DNA of 64,000 bases from positions 9,134,545-9,198,544 of the forward strand of contig OX246745.1 in the NCBI GenBank assembly GCA_945910005.1, given 5' to 3'. Source of the DNA: Isoperla grammatica. Lineage: Eukaryota; Arthropoda; Insecta; Plecoptera; Perlodidae. The notes under the pieces were generated by a model. It saw nothing but the letters and a program-made list of their open reading frames with translations, had not been told where the DNA came from and searched no databases. Both the position numbers and the translations under genes were made by a program. Below, in pieces: positions 56,001-64,000 of this stretch. Positions within the stretch are counted from its first letter, which is position 1, and each line of letters starts with the position of its first letter.

Positions 56001-58446
56001 CTCCCAGCATAACAAATATCACTGATTATAAATAATATAATATGTAATGAATAAATATGATCTGATTGTTGGGTTGTCATGCAGGTAAGGGGTAGTCACA
56101 TAGCAATGGAGCAGGAGAAGCGGCAGGGAAGCATCAAAATAAGAAAATCTCCAGTCTACTGGCTGCATTTAACATACTCTGGCTTAACAATTCTTGACCC
56201 ATTTGGAGTTCTAGCAAAAACATTTTTTTAAATGTATAGTTAATGTTAAAATTAATTGATTGATGTTTAAAAAATATTGCTATGTTTCTATATTCATGTT
56301 AATAATTTTCAGAAAAGGTTTCATCTTACATTTTCTGTAATGCGCAGTGTAGACCTATTTCAACTTGTTAACAGATAAATGCTAGGCCTACTGTAATGGA
56401 ATTCTTCCAAACCTTGTTTGTTTGTTTGTCACCAAAGTATTGGTGGCTTGATCCTGGACTTCACAGTAGCTAACTTCAAGGGCATTGCCGTATTCCAACC
56501 GGTGATCAACGGCGTAGGTGGTAACTTGGTCGCAGTTCAAGCCAGTCGGATGTCCACATCGTTACATAGAGACTCCCGTTTGGGCCGACTTCCCAGCTAT
56601 GCATCTGTAGTCTGTCTCAATCCTATCGCAGTCATCTGTAGCTCGGGTATGTACAGAGACGAACACTTTAGAATGGACGTGTATGACCCAAGTAATACGT
56701 AAAAATCGAGATAAATATAAAGAACCGCTACCACATTGAATTGATATATTTTGTTTATAGGCCTAAATCATCCTAAGTTATCTATGAAATTTTTAGTTCC
56801 CTTCTTAATTTTTCTCATTATGATGCCTCATTTCAGTTTCCATCACTGATAATATATTACCTGAATAAATATAGTAATATACCTATAGTAGGGCTGCCCA
56901 ACGATAAAAAAGATCATATCGATATCGCGGGAAGAATTATCGATATCGTGTCGCGATATCGAACTTATCAAGAAACAAATCGATATCGGCGATATCGAAA
57001 CTTTTCTCGTGTGTTTTTAGAATTTCCTGACCAGCCAGAGGCCACTTATTATAAACAACATTACCGTAATACGTTAATAAATGTTTGAACTTTGAAATGT
57101 CTTATAATGTATGTCAATATGTGTGTATACTATTCAAAATTTAAAATATCCACACAAAACGCGATATTTTGATTGGCGTAACGTGACGTAATCGTTTTCT
57201 TTCCAAAGAATTAGCTTATAAGGCGCAAGTTCGATATCGCGATATGTACGATATAATAATTCTATATCGATATCGAATTATTTTTCCATTATCGATATCG
57301 TATCGAATTATCGATATCGTTGGGCAGCCCTAATATATAGTACTATTGAGTTATTTAACGTAGTGATGTGAGTGGGCAAATTACCGACCATAGTTGTAAT
57401 GTTGTAAATTTTAAACCTCACCCATTTTATTCTATTTAAGAATGCACAAACAATAGATTTGTTTGGTTTACCTACACCTTTTGTACTTTTTGCTCTGTCT
57501 CCCATGCTCTATCATAGTTATAGTGCAAAAAGTGCAAATGGTTAAAGTAAATCAAACGATCCTATTGGCGAAACCAGTAGTAGGCCTATGTAAATAGTAA
57601 TGAAAAGTGGTTTTCAATTTTTAGTGTTTTTGAAATGATTAATTTTGTTGGTTTCAGGCGGTCACGCTCGAACAGCTCGCGTGCTACTCATGATGGTCAT
57701 CCCAGGGCATTTGATCTTCTCGTACACGATCAGCTACTTGCAAGCTGGCCACACGTCTCTTACTCCTATCTTTGTGACTGTGTACCTGATCGCTGCCCTA
57801 TTGCAGGCAAGTACTTTCCGTGTGCTGGTCGACCACCTAATGTCGAGGTCATGGCGGAATTGATTTAAATAAACAAAAAAACTTCGGCTACAAGTAGTAG
57901 TTTTCACTTGTGCCTAAAATGCATTTTGTATCATTTAGAGCTACAGTGATCACTACTTGACAGACTGGATCTTATATTATGGCTACCAGAATAGACGTAG
58001 TTCATATATAGGCTAGACATCGATGGGGAGTGCCCACATCAGTTTAGGAACTCTTCTTAATGTTCATTTTTTTATTTTATTTATTTATTTAAAAAATCAG
58101 ATTCAAATCTAGAAGTTGATTTAAATAAACAAATCTGGTTTAAATGAAAAAGTTATGAGTTTTATTTATTATGTTTTATTAAAAAAATCATTTACCCTGG
58201 AAAGGACTAAAAAAAGTCATGCATAGCATAATAAAATAATCTTTGTCTGTCTGTGTGTAGGTGATGTTCCTATTGTACATCTGCCACGTGATGATTCATT
58301 GGATGTGGACCAAGGGAATCGATCCTGACAACTCTGCCATTCCTTACCTGACAGCGTTGGGCGATCTCGTGGGAACCAGTCTGCTCGCCCTTGCCTTCCA
58401 GTTCCTCTACCTGGTTGGTGATCGCGACAGCGACGTAGGTGATTAG
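53057..58446 (+). CDS. SLC41A1-type magnesium transporter (491 aa)
   Basis: Coding exons are 53057-53368, 54358-54682, 55081-55227, 55689-55836, 56438-56646, 57658-57806 and 58261-58446 (TAG). Phases all fit. The first exon encodes a basic, disordered N-terminus and the first membrane segment ([20 protein letters not shown]). Two MgtE-like repeats follow. Repeat 1 has [20 protein letters not shown] (P120-R136) and [22 protein letters not shown]; repeat 2 has [20 protein letters not shown] (P332 onward) and [18 protein letters not shown]. The C-terminus GDRDSDVGD matches vertebrate SLC41A1 (513 aa). Family members move Mg2+ across the plasma membrane (Na+/Mg2+ exchange for SLC41A1); conserved Gly-Asn and Asp residues line the ion path. 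The intron after 57806 uses a GC donor. The start is the first ATG in the exon and is in a good context (ATC ATG C). Confidence 0.95.
56889..57332. mobile_element. hAT-like element packed with CGATATCG palindromes
   Basis: Ends TAGGGCTGCCCAACGATA and TATCGTTGGGCAGCCCTA are inverted; flanks ACCTATAG and ATATATAG share 6 of 8 bases. Both arms consist largely of ATCGATATCG and CGCGATATCG words. It lies in the SLC41 intron between 56646 and 57658. Confidence 0.8.
57807..57808 (+). promoter_or_regulatory. GC splice donor (CAG|GCAAGT) of SLC41
   Basis: The reading frame and family alignment (LLQ|VMFLLY) require the exon to end at 57806. The following bases are GCAAGT, otherwise a perfect donor consensus. 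No GT nearby keeps the frame. Confidence 0.85.
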
Positions 58447-60630
58447 AACCGTGTTATCTTTAAGCGCTTGTACAATATTTATTGTTTTTATTTTCTTACA
58501 TTCATATTTGTGAAAGTCAACTCGCTACATTCAAAAGTAATGTATTTAAATAGACAAATGTGTGTTATTTGCCTTTCATTCAAATTACACTGGTATTACT
58601 CAGATTTTAGTACATATGCTAATAGCTTCATCTCAATTTTGAACGAAAAGATATTAAAGTCGTTCAGTAGTGGGTTGAAAGTACTGTAAAGTGTCAACCA
58701 ACCAGAAGTCTATGTTCTGAATATGTCCGTGTGATTTGGGTTCAAGGTTCAATACGTAGTCAATCGATTTGGGTCGTGTTACATTTTTAAAATTCCATGT
58801 TGGCCCAATATTTTTACTTGTATTAAACAGTGTAATGTAATGTCATGATGGATGCAGCAGATTTTATATTTTACCATGCCAATATTTGTAATACAATAAT
58901 TATTCTTGGGCTTTTTGAAATTTTAAAATCATAATGACGTTGACATGGCCCAATTTTGACTAATTTAAGAAAATAAATTCAATTCATCAGCTGTAAGATT
59001 GTGCAGCAAATGGAAAACTCTTAAAAGTGTTCATATTTTATTCTTTGTTAAATGGTAACTGCTCTATATATGTGATTACAGTATAATATGTAAACGAGGC
59101 TGTGGAAATGTTGTGTGGTATTATCAGATACGTATTGATGGCTTGTAGCACTACGATATTCCCATCCCGTCGTGGGTAATTCATCTACTGTGTGCTTTTA
59201 TCTGCATTCGTTTTGGAAGTTTGGTCAGTAATCTTTCTGCTAGTTCACATATTATTAACCCTAATTTTTAGTTGACACTAGGGTTTTTAAGTTCACAAAA
59301 TATTGGACGTCATCAGTTATCAGGTATGTAACTCCAATTCTGTTTGTAATTGTTATAGATGTCTTGTAAGTTGTTAGTGTGAAAAGGTTTTTGTATAAAA
59401 TACAAGATTACCACTTGAGCTGGTATCTGTTCGAAATACAGCATTTTCTTTTTCTAACCAGTTGAAATGCGACCTTGGATGTTAACCAGTGAAGTACAGT
59501 ATTTACCCTTGAAATTGATAAGGGCTCAATTCAATGTTTGAAAAGGGGATACATTGTATTCCCACTTGGGTAGGTAGGCTGTTATCCCTATCTAGCTTCC
59601 AAACCATAAGGTTGCCTTTTGATACTGTAGTATAAATGCATTGTTGTTGTTTTGTAAGGTGGTCAGAGTGTAATTGAGTGGCCGCCTGCATAAACCGGGT
59701 AACCGACATTTTCTGAAGTTGCAAGCAATGGCAATGGCGCCCGCTGGTCTCGTATATTTGAATTAATTCAAACGGTACAAGTGCTGCCATGTACGTGTAA
59801 ATTTGTCAACTCAAAGAGCGCGTATTGAGAATTAGCATGGGAAAGTGGCCACTTAATTTCTAATGAGGTTATTCATTATAAAATACTTGCAGAGTTACAT
59901 GCTTTACGCAAGTCTGTCGACAAACATTCTAGGAACAAAAATGCTATCATTGTTTCTTATTGGAACAATACATGATACCATCAGCATTAGGCCTGTAGAA
60001 TATACTGGATATCATAGTCAGTCATATTTTTAAGTAGCCTACTAGTTGTACATAAAAACAATAGCAGGATATTATTGTACTGTTCAATTTTCATATCGAA
60101 TGGCAACCTTAGTATATTATAATGTGTGATATATCACAATTAGATAATTATTATTAACACCTTGTTACTTTCATAGTAAAATTCTCCACCGAATAGAGTT
60201 TAAGGTTAATATATTTTAATGTTGTGCATTTTAAATTGAACCTGACCAAGATGGCTCTCAGGACTTTTTCCGGTACAAATATTTTATACTAGTCTGTTAC
60301 GTTTGTACAAGGGAAACATTTGACATTTATTTTTCTCAAATACAAATAATATATATATATTGTTTAAACAAAAACTTGTATGGAAAGAGAGTGTCAGATG
60401 TAAATGTTTGCTGCCACAACTTGTTATTTTTACAATAAATGTACCCCAGTTTTTTGTTTCATCCAAATTATAACAATCTCTCTTGATCAAAATTAAAATG
60501 TGATGATTTTTTGTAATACAGTATCTAAGTTACAATGGATATGTACCTACTGTGGTACTGTTTGAAGCAATGATCTGTCTACAATGTGAGTTTTTTGCAT
60601 TCAACAAGCAATAAAACTTGTTTTAAAAAT
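58447..60630 (+). other. SLC41 3' untranslated region and flank
   Basis: Candidate poly(A) signals AATAAA at 58972-58977 and 60610-60615 (the latter followed by TTGTTTTAAA) would give short and long 3' UTRs. No open frame of interest. Confidence 0.45.
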
Positions 60631-63440
60631 GCATATTGGAATAGAGAAATTGTTATAGATATTAGCTCACAGGTAATTTCATATGTTTACAGAATATGCC
60701 ATATATTTCACATTTTCATTTCTCTTGAGTGGTTGGTGTGATTTGTTTGAGAATGGAATTACATAATTGTAGATTCTCTTTAAAACGATGATTATTTAAG
60801 TACTATTCCATAGCTAGTTTATTATTATCATCCAAGACAAGATTACTTGCATAAGGGTCAACAAAAATACAGTAAACTTTTATATAAATTGAGTAATTTC
60901 TTAAAACAAGATGATCAAAAGGCAACATGAAAAGACAAAATGCAAGCCTCAAAGAGCACTGTGTGTGTTGATTCATCCTTAGGTCTAGTTCTAGTCTTGT
61001 TTTACTGCTGTATATGTGTACTAACTTAACACACACAAGATACAGGTGGTGATATGTTACTACATAAGGCAATACTTTGTGGCTTAATAGAAGACATTAC
61101 AATAACTTTGTACCTGGAAAGAAGTTCGAGGCATGTAGGATCAAAGCGATTCAATTATCAACACAAGCTTTTATGTGAATGTACCCCCCAGCCTTAGAAT
61201 AACTATGCATATAAATATTCTACCACTGGTTTAATAAAAAATGTTCTTTTATGGCTTTTCAGTCTGAAGGGGGTTTTAGGGGACAATTTATTCCTCACAC
61301 TTGTAGTGTGGAAAGTGTCCTACTATTTAACATCATTTGCCATAATTTATGCATTTATTCCTATCTTCTTTGGATACCTTGGATCATCTTTTCCATGTCT
61401 GCATTTATTGCTATCTCCATTGGATACCCAGTATTGTCATCCTACCATATATTTCCATATCACTGCATTTATTGCTATCAGCCTCATATCACCGTATCAT
61501 CTCACTACCGTGTTTTTCCGTGTCACTGCATTTATTGCTATCACCCTCATATACGTACCCAGTATCATCTTACTAGTACCTCTTTCTGCCCTGTCATCCT
61601 GCATCATTCACATGCAATTTGATTATATCCTATTTATATTCTGATTGTATAAATATTAATTCCTTTGATGAAACCTAAGATTTGCCAAATAACGGGATAC
61701 GTGAGGTTTTCGTTGGGAGGGTCTTGCGTATGTGCCTTGAGACCATCTATCTATGCCATGCCACTTGTTACTAAGTCCTGCTATTCTATTAGACATGGTG
61801 TAAACACCTGCCTCACTTGTCTGTAAACAGGATTCAATCTTCACTACTTATTCTTAGATCGTGTTATATATCTCGTTGATAATTTTATTCTGCCAATGGT
61901 TTGATTTCGGGGCATTATTATTATTATTGTTTGTTTGATAAGCAAAGAACTAGCATTGCAGGTTCAATATGGAATTTGGTTAACCAAAGCATTTAATGGA
62001 TGAGTGAGTCGAGATATTTACTTACACATTGTGTATTTCTTCAAGCTTTTAAAGCATATAGCAGTAATAATACATATATGGTTCTCTATTCAGACTTTCA
62101 CTAGATAAAGAGTTGTTTGTTTTTGCACTTTATCCCTGCTTTTTCATACAAAATACCTGTCCCCTTTCGGTACAGTAACTACTTAGAGTAAATTTTGATC
62201 CATGATGCACCTTAAACTTTTTATTCTGTTAATCTCAACATGAAGCAATAAGAAGTGCTCTCAATAAATACAGAAACCATTTAAGAGCACTGGTCAGTAT
62301 CTATGTATTTAATCTGTTCTTCAGTTAAAATGATTGAATGTGTTTAAAATTGTTTAATGTCTGGGCATTGTACTTAATTAATTAATAGTTAAATTACAAT
62401 TCACGTGAGGCAGTTGGTTTCATAGCGATCTAGCACAACTATTTGTTTTTTTCTATTGACTTGAAGATACAATTTGTGTTGTTTTAATGTGTACATAGGT
62501 AATAGTACGTAATGGTTTTTATGATTCATAACCCCTTAGAAGGTTGGTATTGTCTGGGGTAAGAGTTAAATGCAGATGCAGAAGTTTGTATACAACACAC
62601 GATTAGTATAGGGTGACTGTATTTGGGGCAGCTCAAATCGCAATAGCCGAACGGTAAAATATTTGTTGTTTGTGCCTGAAATTCCTAAAAAAAGGCATTG
62701 AAGGATCAATTTGGTAAAATTTGTGAAAACTGAAACTCTTTTTCCAAATCTTTTTCAATAGATGGTAACTCCTCCCCTCTTCAGAAGCCCATGTGTTGGT
62801 TATTCATGTCCTTCAACTTGTGAGATGGGAGCTCATATTATTAGCACTGCAATAGACAAGTATACAAATTTTGTCATAATTATTATTGATTAGTTACATT
62901 TTGATTATCAAGAATCAGAATATTACTTACAAGCAAAATTTACAGTGTGAGTTTGAAGAAATATTGTTACTTTCATTCATCATATTATTGCAAACCAGTG
63001 TGCAGTGCTCCTTTTAGGGACACTGATAAATTGCAAGTGAACTGAATAAGATATACATTAAATAAATAAACATCATTGGTTCACAGGGAGCAGAGGCCCT
63101 CCCTTAACATCAGCTTTAACCATATTATGTATTAAAAAGTATTAAATATACTAGCACAATTACGTAGTCTTTAAAATATAAAATGTACTGACCAAAGTTA
63201 GTACTTATGTTTGAGTTCAAGTTACAACCGTAAGGACACCACAACACTAATTTTTGTATTTATTTGGTGCTTAGTGACGTACCCTCATTAAGTCGTATGA
63301 CATCAGCCTCAAAACAAGGGAGCCGTCTTTGTGGGAATACTAATAGTAAACTTTGATAACATAGATAATAATGGTTGGGTATGTTAAATACTAGATACAG
63401 TAGAGCCATTTAATTCAAATTTCACATTGAAATTAACACT
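60631..63440. other. intergenic with a weak ~62-bp tandem repeat
   Basis: At about 61400-61560 CATTTATTGCTATC recurs three times at a spacing of roughly 62 bp, with CATATATTTCCATATCACTG / CGTGTTTTTCCGTGTCACTG between. The hydrophobic open frames over it come from this repeat. Nothing else recognised. Confidence 0.5.
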
Positions 63441-63619
63441 AAGGTCTGTATGCATAGTCCAGACTCAAGCCTTCCTCAACTCAGCCTCTACTCAGCCTCG
63501 CCCAACCACCATTCACGGAATAGCAATGCCATGTGATTGCTCCGTGATTAATGGTTAGTCGAGTCTGAGGAGAGGCTGAGTTGAGGAGCACGTGAGGAAC
63601 GACTATGCATTTGACCCTA
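63441..63619. mobile_element. foldback MITE, copy 2
   Basis: CTCAACTCAGCCTCTACTCAGCCTCGCCCAACCACCATTC is mirrored by ATTAATGGTTAGTCGAGTCTGAG...CTGAGTTGAGGAG. It shares GAGGAGCACGTGAGGAACGACTATGCATTTGAC with the copy at 27255-27418. Confidence 0.75.
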
Positions 63620-64000
63620 AGTCTTCTACCCAAACTTCTGCTGGGATTTGATCACTGGTTTGAATTAAACACAGTTTCAATTAACTATCGACTACTGTAT
63701 TTACACTCATTCATCCACGAGATCCAACTGAGCTAAGAATGTTTAGTATTTGAGTCTGAGATTCATTGTTCTCATAATGTAGCTTGAATTGTCTATTATG
63801 TGCCATTGTGAGTAATATGCCAGCATATACATTGCATCGGCAAGTCAAATATTCGTAAGCTCGACATTGGAATGTCCGTAATATGATGTACGTTGATTTG
63901 TGTTGTCGATTATGTGCCATTGTGAATAATACTTGTCAGCATATGCATTGCATTGCATGTTGGCATATTGAGCTATTGATGGCCTCGGCATGAGAGGAAC
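63620..64000. other. intergenic, short duplicated phrase
   Basis: TTATGTGCCATTGTGA-TAATA...CAGCATAT-CATTGCAT occurs at about 63797 and 63909, i.e. a ~112-bp imperfect direct duplication reaching the window edge. No gene seen. Confidence 0.5.

Noticed and set aside
61251..61644. Hydrophobic 112-123 residue frames suggesting a membrane protein
   Set aside because: Derived from a ~62-bp imperfect tandem repeat (CATTTATTGCTATC) in the SLC41 downstream region; overlapping frames are equally open.

Overview
This 64-kb window is eukaryotic nuclear DNA, AT-rich, with short coding exons, GT-AG introns and dense non-coding repeats. Gene content points to an arthropod, probably an insect. The strongest hint is a glycine-receptor-like chloride-channel subunit whose M1-M3 region resembles the insect CG12344-type channels as I remember them. 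Frequent TAGGCCTA-type palindromes and many hAT-like MITEs suggest a large repeat-rich genome, perhaps hemipteran. The species call is inference only.

Five genes can be modelled exon by exon with matching splice phases. (1) A two-exon, 222-aa serine-rich orphan on + (19-4848); its intron ends in about 31 tandem copies of a 91-bp unit that repeats the intron's own 3' splice site. (2) A three-exon ELK-type ETS transcription factor on + (13503-16728). (3) A ten-exon Cys-loop chloride-channel subunit on - (24121-17329), tail-to-tail with ELK. (4) Arpc4, five coding exons on - (47216-41965), encoding 168 aa; the first exon codes only for Met and the last only for Phe-stop. (5) An SLC41A1-type Mg2+ transporter on + (53057-58446, seven coding exons, 491 aa). 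It has a probable non-coding first exon ending at 48218, diverges from Arpc4 across a shared promoter with a perfect CRE, and has one GC-AG intron.

Between the genes lie four large tandem arrays (91, 32/41, 59 and 37 bp units), a roughly 382-bp unit repeated four times, several microsatellites and a 200-base assembly gap. There are also many non-autonomous DNA transposons. Eight hAT-like elements have visible 8-bp target-site duplications (five exact, three near-exact), and there are Harbinger-like (TAA/TTA) and TA-flanked elements, long-inverted-repeat families with two or three copies here, and tRNA-derived SINEs. The tract from about 24.4 to 41.9 kb, upstream of the channel gene, holds no recognisable coding exon.

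The genes look functionally unrelated (transcription, ion channel, actin nucleation, Mg2+ transport). The most unusual structure is the splice-acceptor array of gene 1.
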